NCBI GenBank assembly: GCA_016297215.1 | Contig: JAEDGZ010000001.1 | Span: forward strand, 1 to 64,000 | Reading direction: 5' to 3' | DNA length: 64,000 nt | From: Paludibacteraceae bacterium | Lineage (GTDB): Bacteria; Bacteroidota; Bacteroidia; Bacteroidales; Paludibacteraceae | Shown: positions 50,572-59,143 of the stretch, piece by piece | How positions within the stretch are numbered: the stretch's first letter is position 1 | Layout: the number at the start of each line of letters is the position of its first letter | The notes under the pieces: model-generated | The model's input: the letters and a program-made list of their open reading frames with translations, nothing else | Database searches by the model: none | What the model was told of the DNA's origin: nothing | Program-made: the position numbers and the translations under genes

Positions 50572-50603
50572 TTTGCATATATGAAAAAAAAGCAGTAACT
50601 TTG
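50572..50603 (+). promoter_or_regulatory. Promoter of the nucleoside kinase operon
   Basis: TTTG 50572-50575 and TAACTTTG 50596-50603 with a 20-base spacer. An in-frame GTG at 50615 would lie almost on the transcript start, which favours ATG at 50645. Confidence 0.85.
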
Positions 50604-50644
50604 CGGGCGAATTTGTGAGTTTCTTTATTTCAAATCGCCAGCCT

Positions 50645-52315
50645 ATGTCGCCAACCATTACTATCTTTTGCAAAAACACCAAGCAGTATTACGATGTCCC
50701 CCGCGGCATCTCGTTGATTGAACTGAAAGAGCGCATAGGCATTGAGTTGCCGTATCCTGTGGTGGCGGCACATGTGAATTACAAAGCGGAGAATCTTGAT
50801 TTCCTTCTTTATAAACCCAAGGACGTGGAGTTTTTAGACGCGAGTACCGCCAGCGGTATCCGTTGCTACACCCGCACGCTGAATATGATTTTGGCTTGCG
50901 CTATCCATGAGCTCTACCCGCAGGCAGACCTTCGCGTGGAGCACCCTATCAGTAAAGGCTATTACTGCACGCTCCAGTGGAAGAAAGACCATGAGCAGGC
51001 GCTCACACCCGACATGATTGCCGCTATCAAGGAGCGCATGCAGCAAATCATCCGCGAAGACCGCAAAATCATTGAGGAAGAGAAGCAGACCAAAGAGGTG
51101 ATCAAGATGTTCGGCGAGCGCGCTGACGGCGAGAGCACTATCTTCGAGACGCTCGGCAACCCCTACTGCCGCTATTTTCGGATGGGTGATTTTATTGACT
51201 ACTACACCTCCGTTCTCATGCCTTCCAGCGGATACGTTACCGTGTTCGACTTGGAGCCTTACTACGACGGTATGCTCCTGCGCGTGCCCAGCATGAAGAA
51301 CCCGCTCGAACTCGAAGAGTCAGTCCCCATGGGCAAGATGTTCGACGTCTTTCAGGAGTACGGAGATTGGAATAAACTGCTCAATATCAACAATGTAGCC
51401 GATTTCAATGTCGCTTGCCGCAACAACAAGAGTTTCATCATGATTAAACTTGCGGAAGCCCTTCACGAGAAGAAAATCGCCCTTATTGCCGATGATATCG
51501 CTGCGCGAAAAGGCACACGCTTTGTCCTCATCTCGGGACCCTCATCTTCGGGCAAGACCACCTTCTCCAAGCGATTGCAGATACAGTTGCTCGTGAATGG
51601 TATCAAGCCCGTCATTATCTCGATGGATAACTATTTCGTGAACCGTGTAGATACCCCCCGCGATGAGAACGGCGATTGGGATTTTGAGAACATCAATGCT
51701 CTCGACCTCCCCTATTTCCGCCAGCAGATGAGCGACTTGCTCGAAGGCAAGGAGGTGGAACTCCCCACCTATTCGTTCGAGAAAGGCGAGCGAATCTTCG
51801 AGGGCAAACGCCTCCGACTCGACAAAGACAGCGTCATCATCCTCGAAGGACTCCATGCGCTCAATCCTTCCCTGTTGCCCAATATCCCCCGTGAGGCGAC
51901 CTATAAAATCTTTGTCTCCGCCCTCACCACTATCAATATCGACAACCACAACTGGATTCCCACCATTGATATCCGCCTCCTCCGCCGCATAGTCCGCGAC
52001 TACAAATACCGCAACTATTCCGCTCGTGAAACCATCTCCCGCTGCCCTTCCGTCATGCGGGGCGAAGAGAAGTGGATTTACCCCTTCCAGGAGGAAGCCG
52101 ACGTGATGTTCAACTCCGCCTTGCTCTTCGAGTTGGCGGTACTCAAACGCCATGCCGAGCCTATCCTTGCCGAAGTGCCAAAGTTCTGCGATGAATACAC
52201 GGAGGCGCACCGACTGATTAAGTTCTTGCAGTACTTCGTGGCAATACCCGAGAAAGAAATACCGCCTACCTCCCTCCTCCGCGAGTTCGTCGGTGGCAGT
52301 TCATTCAGATACTAA
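50645..52315 (+). CDS. Nucleoside (uridine-type) kinase with TGS and ThrRS-like N-terminal domains
   Basis: A 556-residue cytoplasmic protein. The N terminus (about 1-65, TITIFCKNTKQYYDVPRGIS) is a TGS domain. It is followed by a segment like the second additional domain of threonyl-tRNA synthetase (HPISKGYYCTLQ). The C-terminal half is a P-loop kinase of the uridine kinase/phosphoribulokinase family, with Walker A GPSSSGKTTFSKRL, ISMDNYFVNRVDTP and a VIILEGLHALNPSL strand. The fusion is a known architecture annotated as nucleoside kinase in Bacteroidetes and other phyla; the true substrate is not settled. It heads an operon with the SPOR gene 12 bases downstream. Confidence 0.9.
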   Translation: MSPTITIFCKNTKQYYDVPRGISLIELKERIGIELPYPVVAAHVNYKAENLDFLLYKPKDVEFLDASTASGIRCYTRTLNMILACAIHELYPQADLRVEHPISKGYYCTLQWKKDHEQALTPDMIAAIKERMQQIIREDRKIIEEEKQTKEVIKMFGERADGESTIFETLGNPYCRYFRMGDFIDYYTSVLMPSSGYVTVFDLEPYYDGMLLRVPSMKNPLELEESVPMGKMFDVFQEYGDWNKLLNINNVADFNVACRNNKSFIMIKLAEALHEKKIALIADDIAARKGTRFVLISGPSSSGKTTFSKRLQIQLLVNGIKPVIISMDNYFVNRVDTPRDENGDWDFENINALDLPYFRQQMSDLLEGKEVELPTYSFEKGERIFEGKRLRLDKDSVIILEGLHALNPSLLPNIPREATYKIFVSALTTINIDNHNWIPTIDIRLLRRIVRDYKYRNYSARETISRCPSVMRGEEKWIYPFQEEADVMFNSALLFELAVLKRHAEPILAEVPKFCDEYTEAHRLIKFLQYFVAIPEKEIPPTSLLREFVGGSSFRY

Positions 52316-52327
52316 GACAAAAGGAAT

Positions 52328-52849
52328 ATGAAAAAACAACTATTGATACTGATGGCGCTCCTGCCTGCTATGCTTTGGGCAAACGACAGCATAAGCAACA
52401 TAGAGGCAGAAAACATTTCTGTCTCGCACTTGCTGGAGACGGCTGTTGATACCTCTCTCATAGAAACCGATTCCCTACGGAAGCCCTATATCTTGGACGA
52501 CATGCCACTTGTGGTGGTGCACCAAGCCCCAATGATAGAGGCGTTGCTCAAAGAGAAAATTTATGGTCAGTGCGAACTGGAGGAGATAGACGGTTTCCGA
52601 GTACAGATATTCTCTTCCAACCGTCAACAAACCGCCAAGGAGGAGGCACTCACTTTGGAGAAGAAGATGACAGAGTCGGTCTCCGTTGCGGTGTATGTTG
52701 CGTACCTTGCGCCTTTTTGGAAGGTACGTCTCGGTAACTTCCGAACTTACGAAGAAGCCAATGCATTTAAGACGCAATTGATTACGCAACACCCTGAATT
52801 GCAAGGAGATACCTATATCGTTCGCGATAAAGTACAAGTACGCAAATAG
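52328..52849 (+). CDS. Exported SPOR-domain protein
   Basis: A 173-residue protein with a signal peptide (MKKQLLILMALLPAMLWA-ND) and a C-terminal SPOR domain (about 95-170; FRVQIFSSNRQQTAKEEA, then VYVAYLAPFWKVRLGNF, then YIVRDKV), which binds denuded glycan strands at division sites. The N-terminal half has no recognisable domain. It lies between the nucleoside kinase and folE in one transcription unit, an association of unclear meaning. Confidence 0.88.
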   Translation: MKKQLLILMALLPAMLWANDSISNIEAENISVSHLLETAVDTSLIETDSLRKPYILDDMPLVVVHQAPMIEALLKEKIYGQCELEEIDGFRVQIFSSNRQQTAKEEALTLEKKMTESVSVAVYVAYLAPFWKVRLGNFRTYEEANAFKTQLITQHPELQGDTYIVRDKVQVRK

Positions 52850-52863
52850 TAAAATAATAGACC

Positions 52864-53448
52864 ATGAACCTACAAGCATTCAACCCAAATCCCGATACAA
52901 CCAAGCAACTTGAGGAGCAAGTATATCAAGTACTGACCGCTTTGGGAGAAGACCCCCATCGCTCAGGCTTGGAGAAGACACCCCACAGAGTGGGGGAAGC
53001 CCTGCAATTCCTTACCAAAGGATACCAAGAAGACCCCGAAGCAATACTCCGCTCCGCACTCTTCGAGGAAGACTACCGCCAGATGGTGGTAGTTAAAGAC
53101 ATTGATTTCTATTCCCTCTGCGAGCACCACATGTTGCCTTTCTTTGGCAAAGCTCATGTGGCATATATCCCTAATGGTAAAATCACGGGCTTGAGCAAAA
53201 TCGCTCGTGTAGTGGATGTCTTTGCTCGCCGTCTGCAAGTACAAGAGCGCATGACCACGCAAATCAAAGACTGCATCCAAAACACACTCAATCCACTTGG
53301 GGTAATGGTCGTTATCGAGGCTGAGCACCTCTGCATGCAGATGCGCGGTGTACAAAAGCCCCACTCCTTAACCACCACCTCCGACTTCACAGGTGCTTTC
53401 ACCCACCTCGAAACCCGCAACGAGTTTCTCCGTTTGATAAAAGGTTAA
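52864..53448 (+). CDS. folE: GTP cyclohydrolase I
   Basis: A 194-residue cytoplasmic enzyme converting GTP to dihydroneopterin triphosphate, the first step of folate synthesis. Signatures are EKTPHRVGEALQFLTKGY, the zinc-site segment YSLCEHHMLPFFGKAHVAYI (Cys and His ligands), GLSKIARVVDVFARRLQVQE and the second zinc Cys in EAEHLCMQMRGVQKP. Length is standard. It sits 14 bases after the SPOR gene. Confidence 0.97.
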   Translation: MNLQAFNPNPDTTKQLEEQVYQVLTALGEDPHRSGLEKTPHRVGEALQFLTKGYQEDPEAILRSALFEEDYRQMVVVKDIDFYSLCEHHMLPFFGKAHVAYIPNGKITGLSKIARVVDVFARRLQVQERMTTQIKDCIQNTLNPLGVMVVIEAEHLCMQMRGVQKPHSLTTTSDFTGAFTHLETRNEFLRLIKG

Positions 53449-53471
53449 AACAAGTTTCCCATTTCTTGCTT

Positions 53472-54809
53472 ATGTCCTTTCTTTGCATTTTGGCGGCAGT
53501 AGCCAGTTTCGTTATTGAGACAAAGTCGAGCATCTCGGCAAGTGGCGATTTACCAGAAGGGGCAACTGCTATTTATGAGTGTACTTACCAAAAGGGACAC
53601 CTCACAAAAGGTAATACAGCCACTCTGACTTTGACGGGGTGGCAGCGTGCTTGTATTCAGCGTGTTACACTCTATATGCGGTCAAACAAGACATCCGGAG
53701 CAGGGAGTTTGCTTATGCAAGTGGGTGGAAATACGGTGTGGAAAATAGCAGAAAGTCCGTTTAACTCAAAAACATGGTATGGCAACTATATAGATACTTT
53801 TGTGCCCATTTCGCATAGTTTCTCTCCATCGGTTTCTTCCTCGGAAGGAGATGTGCAGATAACAGTATCGGCAAGCGAAAATTCCTTGCATATTGAGCGT
53901 TACGAGATTGAATGGGAGCAAGCAGAGGCGCGTCCATACACAGTTAGTTTTGTAGCGGATGGCTATAGCATTGCTGAACAAGCGAGCGAGGCGGCTGTAG
54001 GTGAAGGCATAGAACTACCTTTGTTTCCGAATATTTCCGATTGGTTTTTCATAGGATGGAGCGAGGTGCCGATAGTAGAAACAACGAGTTGTCCGAGGCT
54101 ATATATGGCCGGTTCGCGTTATTTTCCATCGTTCGACACGCGGCTGTACGCAGTCTATACCAATTATGATTCCCCCAACCTGCGGACGAAACAATGCACG
54201 GAAGCACGATCGGGGTATTACGCGCTGGCTTTTCCAATCACGAAGAACGCGCTGAATGGGTGTGTGGAGGAAACGATGTGTGGCGTGCCACTTACAGAGG
54301 TAGCATTGCAAAAGAATAGTGAGGGAAGATATGAACGATTGTTTGGGATATTGCCTTCGATGGTATATAGTGTAGATTTCTTGAATGATAGTATTGCGCA
54401 CCTATGGCAAGCGGAGAGTGGTGTAGGTATAGGGTATAAAAATGGTAAGGTGTGTGTCGGCATATCAGATTGGCACTATCGGATTTTGGCAGATTCAACT
54501 TTTGCCTTCTATGTGCCGCAAGATAGTGTTCGTTCGCGGGTGTTAACTGCCTACTATGATAGTAAGAATCAGTGTTGGCTGGCATCATGCGTATCTCTGG
54601 CAAATTCTTCACTGAAGAGTCAGGCGTTGTTATTTGAGGCTGATTATACAGATCTTCCTATTTTATATACATCTTTTCCATACGGGCAAGGGATTCCGTC
54701 GGTGAGTACATTACCAGAGGTTACGGGTACAAACGTGGTGCAGATGGGGATATATCGTTTGTATATCATGTCGAACGGCAAGAAGATATTACAATATGAG
54801 GCTCAATAA
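53472..54809 (+). CDS. Exported protein with an InlB/Listeria-Bacteroides-like repeat, unknown function
   Basis: A 445-residue protein. ATG at 53472 (MSFLCILAAVASFVIETKSS) is preferred to a TTG two codons upstream. The hydrophobic N terminus is short for a signal peptide. One domain (about 155-220; YTVSFVADGYSIAEQASEAA through FFIGWSEV) resembles the beta-grasp InlB B-repeat. Later Cys-containing segments are unassigned, and the C terminus (GIYRLYIMSNGKKILQYEA) resembles the tails of other secreted Bacteroidales proteins. It follows folE by 23 bases and is probably the last gene of that operon, although its lower GC content suggests a later addition. A clear terminator follows. Confidence 0.65.
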   Translation: MSFLCILAAVASFVIETKSSISASGDLPEGATAIYECTYQKGHLTKGNTATLTLTGWQRACIQRVTLYMRSNKTSGAGSLLMQVGGNTVWKIAESPFNSKTWYGNYIDTFVPISHSFSPSVSSSEGDVQITVSASENSLHIERYEIEWEQAEARPYTVSFVADGYSIAEQASEAAVGEGIELPLFPNISDWFFIGWSEVPIVETTSCPRLYMAGSRYFPSFDTRLYAVYTNYDSPNLRTKQCTEARSGYYALAFPITKNALNGCVEETMCGVPLTEVALQKNSEGRYERLFGILPSMVYSVDFLNDSIAHLWQAESGVGIGYKNGKVCVGISDWHYRILADSTFAFYVPQDSVRSRVLTAYYDSKNQCWLASCVSLANSSLKSQALLFEADYTDLPILYTSFPYGQGIPSVSTLPEVTGTNVVQMGIYRLYIMSNGKKILQYEAQ

Positions 54810-54830
54810 TGATGCGTAACTAACAAAGAA

Positions 54831-54866
54831 TGCCAATCTATTCGTGTGGATAGATTGGCATCTTTT
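54831..54866. terminator. Bidirectional terminator
   Basis: TGCCAATCTA-TTCGTGTGGA-TAGATTGGCA with A-rich and T-rich flanks, between the secreted protein gene and yqeY, which converge here. Confidence 0.88.
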
Positions 54867-54904
54867 ATTATACAACTCTTCGACGTTTGTGTAAGATATT
54901 TTGT

Positions 54905-55354
54905 TTATTTCGCCAGCAGTTCGCGTACTTTGAGGTTGATGGCTTTGCCTTCGGCGCGCCCGGCGAGTTGCTTGGTGGCAACGCCCATCACCTTGCCCAT
55001 GTCTTGCGGGCTCGTGGCACCCACTTGGGCAATGATTTCCGTGAGGGCGGCGGTCAGTTCCTCCTCCGTCATCATAGCGGGCAGGTAACGCTCAATTATC
55101 TTGCATTGCGCCAACTCGTCCTCTGCCAACTCGGGGCGATTGGCATCGATGAACATCTGCGCCGACTCCTTGCGCTGCTTCACCATCTTTTGCAGAATCT
55201 GCAACGCTTTGTCGTCGTGCAACTCGCCGTCGCCGCCCTTGGCAGTCTTTGCCTCTAAGAACTCTTTCTTGATTCCGCGCAACGCGTCCAGCGCCACTTT
55301 ATCTTTTGCGAGCATCGCTTTCTTGATATCCTCGCTGATTTGGTCGAATAACAT
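54905..55354 (-). CDS. yqeY: GatB/YqeY domain protein
   Basis: A 149-residue cytoplasmic protein: MLFDQISEDIKKAMLAKDKV, ALRGIKKEFLEAKTA, KMVKQRKESAQMFIDANRPE, LPAMMTEEEL and MGKVMGVATKQLAGRAEGK-AIN match the YqeY family, whose fold is related to the tRNA-binding tail of GatB. Its function is not established. ATG at 55354 is chosen over a TTG five codons upstream. It follows the antiporter gene by about 105 bases including a family A palindrome. Confidence 0.93.
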   Translation of the reverse strand: MLFDQISEDIKKAMLAKDKVALDALRGIKKEFLEAKTAKGGDGELHDDKALQILQKMVKQRKESAQMFIDANRPELAEDELAQCKIIERYLPAMMTEEELTAALTEIIAQVGATSPQDMGKVMGVATKQLAGRAEGKAINLKVRELLAK

Positions 55355-55417
55355 GGTTTTATTTGACAATTTTACAATTTACAATTTGACAATTTATTGG
55401 CTTGTGCTCTGAGTAAT

Positions 55418-55448
55418 TTAGCAGGCGAGGATGCCTGCGCACCCAGGC
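55418..55448. repeat. Family A palindrome
   Basis: TTTAGCAGGCGAGGATGCCT and GCGCACCCAGGCA between the antiporter gene and yqeY. Confidence 0.72.
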
Positions 55449-55459
55449 AACATTATGGT

Positions 55460-56806
55460 CTATAGGAATATCAGTTGCACAATGATATACACGGGCAGGA
55501 GGATGATAAGCGAGAACTTAATCATATAGCCGAAGAAGGACGGCATCTTGATATTGTTCTCCTCCGCAATGGCTTTCACCATGAAGTTCGGTCCGTTGCC
55601 GATATAGGTCATCGCGCCGAACATCACAGCACCGAGCGAGATGGCTTTGAGCAGCACCTCGGGGATACCTGCCACGAAGGACTTACCCTCTACGACCCCG
55701 TTCACGACACCTGCACTAGCAGCCGCCAGCGAATCGGGCAGACCGCTCGCCACACCATGGAAGGCTACGGCGGTAGGCGTGTTGTCGAGGAAGGACGATA
55801 GCAGACCGGTAGCATAGTAGAACTGCCACGGACTATGCAGCCCCAATTCTCCGGCATGTGCTTTCAGGAACTCCAGAGCGGGCGTCATGGTGGTGAAAAT
55901 TCCGAGGAAAAGCACTGCCACCTCAATGATAGGCTCCCATGTGAACTTGTTGTCCTCATAGCGCACACTCTTCTTGGTGGTGTAGAGGCTGAGTAGCAGG
56001 AGCGAGACAAGTACGATTTCACGCAAGAACTTCAGCCATATCGGAGCGTTCTCCTCGCCCATCTGCGGGATGGTACCCTCGTTGATAAACGCCACGCTCA
56101 GCACCACGCCGATGAGATACAAGAAATTGATGTTCCCCTGCAAGTGCAGCGGCTGCTTCTCGCGCGCGTCGGCGGAGAGGGCTGTCCATTCTTCTTTCCG
56201 ATAGAAGAACGTATCCATCACGAAATAGATCGCCAAGAGAATCACACCCGTTACAGCCCACTCGGGCGCCAAGTGCATGAACCACGAGAACGAGGCGCCG
56301 CGCAGGAAGAGCATGAACAATGGGGGGTCTCCCAGCGGGGTCAACAGTCCGCCGCAGTTAGCCACCAGCGCGATGAAGAAGAGAATGGTGTGGGTGGTGT
56401 ACTTGCGTTGCTGATTCGTAGCAATCACCGGACGGATGAGCAGCATCGCCGCGCCCGTTGTGCCCATGATACTCGCCAGCAACCATCCTACGCCGAGAAA
56501 GGTCGTGTTAATCCACGGCTTGGCTTTGATGTCGCCGCTGAGGTGGATACCGCCAGTGATGACGAACAACGCCAGCAGCAGGATGATAAACGGCACGTAG
56601 TCGTACAGCAGTTGGTGCTCCAACTCATGCATCATGCCGCCGATAATCAGGCACACCGCCGTGGGCACGCCCAGCACCAACGACACAATCAACTTGTTCA
56701 TGTTCTTTTCCCAGAACTTCTCTGCCACCAGCGGTCCGATGGCAATCATCAAGAGCATTATTCCAAACGGAATCATACTCCACGCGGAATGTACAAATTC
56801 TTCCAT
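55460..56806 (-). CDS. NhaD-type sodium:proton antiporter
   Basis: A 448-residue inner-membrane protein with about eleven hydrophobic segments. Features of the ArsB/NhaD ion-transporter superfamily are GGIHLSGD early, GTTGAAMLLIRPVI, FIALVANCGGLLTPLGDPPL-FMLF and SSFLDNTPTAVAF, with the paired G-D-P and D-N-T-P half-helix motifs of the two repeats. Na+/H+ exchange is the annotated role of close relatives; anion transport cannot be excluded. Its ATG lies only 4 bases after the stop of the last gene of the envelope cassette, so it is very probably expressed with that cassette. Confidence 0.85.
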   Translation of the reverse strand: MEEFVHSAWSMIPFGIMLLMIAIGPLVAEKFWEKNMNKLIVSLVLGVPTAVCLIIGGMMHELEHQLLYDYVPFIILLLALFVITGGIHLSGDIKAKPWINTTFLGVGWLLASIMGTTGAAMLLIRPVIATNQQRKYTTHTILFFIALVANCGGLLTPLGDPPLFMLFLRGASFSWFMHLAPEWAVTGVILLAIYFVMDTFFYRKEEWTALSADAREKQPLHLQGNINFLYLIGVVLSVAFINEGTIPQMGEENAPIWLKFLREIVLVSLLLLSLYTTKKSVRYEDNKFTWEPIIEVAVLFLGIFTTMTPALEFLKAHAGELGLHSPWQFYYATGLLSSFLDNTPTAVAFHGVASGLPDSLAAASAGVVNGVVEGKSFVAGIPEVLLKAISLGAVMFGAMTYIGNGPNFMVKAIAEENNIKMPSFFGYMIKFSLIILLPVYIIVQLIFL

Positions 56807-56810
56807 AATT

Positions 56811-58145
56811 TTATTGTTTTACTTTTCGATATTTGCCTTCTATCAAGAGCATACCAGGAAGTATCTCGCCTCCGGCTTTCTTCTTGAAGGTGGTGTAGGT
56901 CAGTTCGGCTCCCTCGCCCTGCTCGGTAACGGCGTTGTAGCGATTATCCCAAACCTTGCCTTTGACGGGTTGCACGGTGGCAACATATTTATAGGTCGTC
57001 TTGCCGGTAGCGGGGTCTTCCACTCGTTGTACAACTTGAAATTTTGATTTCTCGGTGATGCCCTCTTTCATGCCAATCTTCGCTGCATAGCCATCTATCA
57101 TGCCACGTTTATTGTATAGCGTGGAATAGATAGGGGTTTTCACTTTGAAGTCCTCGTACTGCAGACCCAAGGCGGCGATGTTCTTATCCATCGAGCGAGC
57201 GCAAATGGTCTTCACCAATTCCGAACGTTCATACTGCCCTTTGAGGACGCTCTTCTTGTCAAATTCATACTCGTGTGCCACATACTTGAGTCGGAAGAGC
57301 GAGTTGTCTTGCAGGAATCCGGCTATCTTGGCGGAGTCGGGGGTAGCAGTGTAGTAGTTGCGATAGAAAATATTGGCAATTGAGTCGTTCCATTGCAACT
57401 GAAAAAGGTAACTATGGGTTTTCACCTTGAATCCCGTGAAGGAGTCCGCTATGGCAGCCGCGGTGTTGTAGAGATCTCTGCCTGTGTTTCCGCCAAAAAT
57501 ACCATCAAAGATACCTCCTATCACCGCCATCGCTGCTTTGGCAGCCTGTGCCTCTTGCTCAGCGGTTACGTAGGTGATATCGTTTACCAGCACGAAGGTG
57601 TTGGCAATCAGTTCTTCGCCGGCATCGGAAAGAGTAGCCAATCCGCGGGTGGTTTGCAGTGCTAACGCCACATCCACATCGCTGGCGTTGTACTGCCCGC
57701 GTTGAGCAATCAAGTCCGTATTGAACACAGCCGTTTCCACACTCTCACCATGCAGGTTGAACCACTTTCCCACCATGATTCTGCCCACATTATTCCTATT
57801 GAGCAGGTCTTCCATCTTTTGTGCATTCTTCTTAAGTTCCTGCTGCGTGAGTGCATGGCCGTAGGTGGCTTTGTAGAATCCCGTGTCTCGAAGTTGGACG
57901 CCGACTATTTGGCTATTGTCGAACATTCGAAATCCCGCTTCGTGCTCGTCGTATTTGTCGGGCATAGGTAGGTTGTCGAAGGCAATCAGGATGTCGTTGC
58001 CGAACTCATCCTCGGGATGATAAACAATCATCGTTGCCAAAGCGTTTCGTCGATAGGACAAATCCTCTTGCGCATAGAGCAGGCAGAGGGGCAAGCACAG
58101 CAGGCAACACAGCCATGCACGTCTTGTTAGAGAATATATGGTCAT
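56811..58145 (-). CDS. Envelope cassette gene 5: exported protein of unknown function
   Basis: A 444-residue protein with a signal peptide (LCCLLCLPLCLLYAQ). It contains no domain I can name. Visible features are a conserved-looking start YRRNALATMIVYHPEDEFGN-DIL, a LLNRNNVGRIMVGKWFNL block, a Gly-rich hydrophobic stretch (AVIGGIFDGIFGGNTG) that could be an amphipathic or membrane-inserting segment, and a C-terminal beta-rich domain ending GEILPGMLLIEGKYRKVKQ. The start is one base beyond the previous gene's stop, implying translational coupling, and the antiporter follows at 4 bases. Confidence 0.7.
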   Translation of the reverse strand: MTIYSLTRRAWLCCLLCLPLCLLYAQEDLSYRRNALATMIVYHPEDEFGNDILIAFDNLPMPDKYDEHEAGFRMFDNSQIVGVQLRDTGFYKATYGHALTQQELKKNAQKMEDLLNRNNVGRIMVGKWFNLHGESVETAVFNTDLIAQRGQYNASDVDVALALQTTRGLATLSDAGEELIANTFVLVNDITYVTAEQEAQAAKAAMAVIGGIFDGIFGGNTGRDLYNTAAAIADSFTGFKVKTHSYLFQLQWNDSIANIFYRNYYTATPDSAKIAGFLQDNSLFRLKYVAHEYEFDKKSVLKGQYERSELVKTICARSMDKNIAALGLQYEDFKVKTPIYSTLYNKRGMIDGYAAKIGMKEGITEKSKFQVVQRVEDPATGKTTYKYVATVQPVKGKVWDNRYNAVTEQGEGAELTYTTFKKKAGGEILPGMLLIEGKYRKVKQ

Positions 58146-58146
58146 A

Positions 58147-59079
58147 TTATCGCAAGAATCCGATGTTGGTGGTAGTAGGTTGTTGCCCTTTGCCGAATGC
58201 TACGCCTACTTCGCGCATGGCACCGATGCGTTGTTTCTCTAAGTCCACACCGTCTTGATACTGCTTCATCTCGAACTTCCAGTCGTCGAGCACTTTTCCC
58301 TTAATCTCTTTGTAGAGACTAATGGCATCCTCATAGCATTTGGCATCGGGGTATATCTCTGCGAGGAACTCGCCCGCTTTCTGCGCGCCTGTGGCGTTCT
58401 GCTCTGCTGCCCATGCCATGCGTGCCTGCGCCAGTAGCTCTACGCAGCGTTGGTCAATCAACTGCTGATAGATGGAGAGACCTTGTTGTAGAGCCTCATC
58501 GTATGCTTTGCATTGCGACGGGATAAGTGCAACAAGGCTTAAAGCCTCTTCATATTGTTTTTGCCCCGCCAAATAAGCGGCTTTCTTCAAGATGTTGGCT
58601 GCCTCGCTGTCGTAATAGCGGACAATCTTCTCTTTCCCCTCTTGCACAAAGGCTTTCATCTGCGGGTTGTTGAGATTGAGGTTGCTCAGTGCTTTCAGGT
58701 AGCAACGGTTCTCGTTCTCGCCAATCCCTTTCACGCGCATGGTGGTGGAAGCCAACACCTTTTGTGCCATATAGTCGGCGATGAAAAGCGTTACATCCAT
58801 CGTTTCCACCACCTTTGCCGGCGGACCTGCCAACACATCTTTGTCCACAGGCTCTACTACGGCTGTCAAGAAAAATTGACTTAAGTAGTCCATACCGGCA
58901 ACGCCGTTGTTGGACAGCAGTTGCAAGAGACGGTTCTGCAGAATCCCCTTTGCCTGTGCAGGGAAAGGTTCTGCCTGCTGCTCTACGACCACGGAGAGCG
59001 GTAAAAACTCGGTGGCATTTTGTGCCACGCACATCGTAGCCATCAAAACGGCTACTATGCTGATATATATGCGTTTCAT
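58147..59079 (-). CDS. Envelope cassette gene 4: exported helical-repeat protein
   Basis: A 310-residue protein. ATG at 59079 gives the signal peptide MKRIYISIVAVLMATMCVAQ. Residues about 20-150 look like an alpha/beta domain (LPLSVVVEQQAEPFPAQAKG, ILQNRLLQLLSNNGV, ETMDVTLFIADYM) reminiscent of CsgG/LpoB-type lipoprotein domains, by general pattern only. Residues about 165-290 are helical with TPR-like character (ILKKAAYLAGQKQYEEALSL, AYDEALQQGLSIY). There is no lipobox. The role is unknown; gene order suggests it acts with its neighbours in the periplasm or at the outer membrane. Confidence 0.68.
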   Translation of the reverse strand: MKRIYISIVAVLMATMCVAQNATEFLPLSVVVEQQAEPFPAQAKGILQNRLLQLLSNNGVAGMDYLSQFFLTAVVEPVDKDVLAGPPAKVVETMDVTLFIADYMAQKVLASTTMRVKGIGENENRCYLKALSNLNLNNPQMKAFVQEGKEKIVRYYDSEAANILKKAAYLAGQKQYEEALSLVALIPSQCKAYDEALQQGLSIYQQLIDQRCVELLAQARMAWAAEQNATGAQKAGEFLAEIYPDAKCYEDAISLYKEIKGKVLDDWKFEMKQYQDGVDLEKQRIGAMREVGVAFGKGQQPTTTNIGFLR

Positions 59080-59105
59080 ATTGTTGAGAGTTGAGAGTAG
59101 CAATG

Positions 59106-59142
59106 CACTCATAATTCATAACTCATAATTCATAATTCCCAA
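59106..59142. repeat. Family D repeat inside the cassette operon
   Basis: GCACTCATAATTCATAACTC plus further octamers between cassette genes 3 and 4. Confidence 0.75.
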
Positions 59143-59143
59143 T

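Larger units (their letters stand above)
49653..50644. other. Long spacer between glgB and the nucleoside kinase gene
   Basis: Contains the glgB promoter, the candidate sRNA with its own promoter, an inverted partial family H element (50038-50067), a family B palindrome (50281-50307), a family A palindrome (50329-50360), a threefold AGACCCTTATT repeat near 50426-50460, and the promoter of the kinase gene. No protein gene is supported. Confidence 0.65.
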
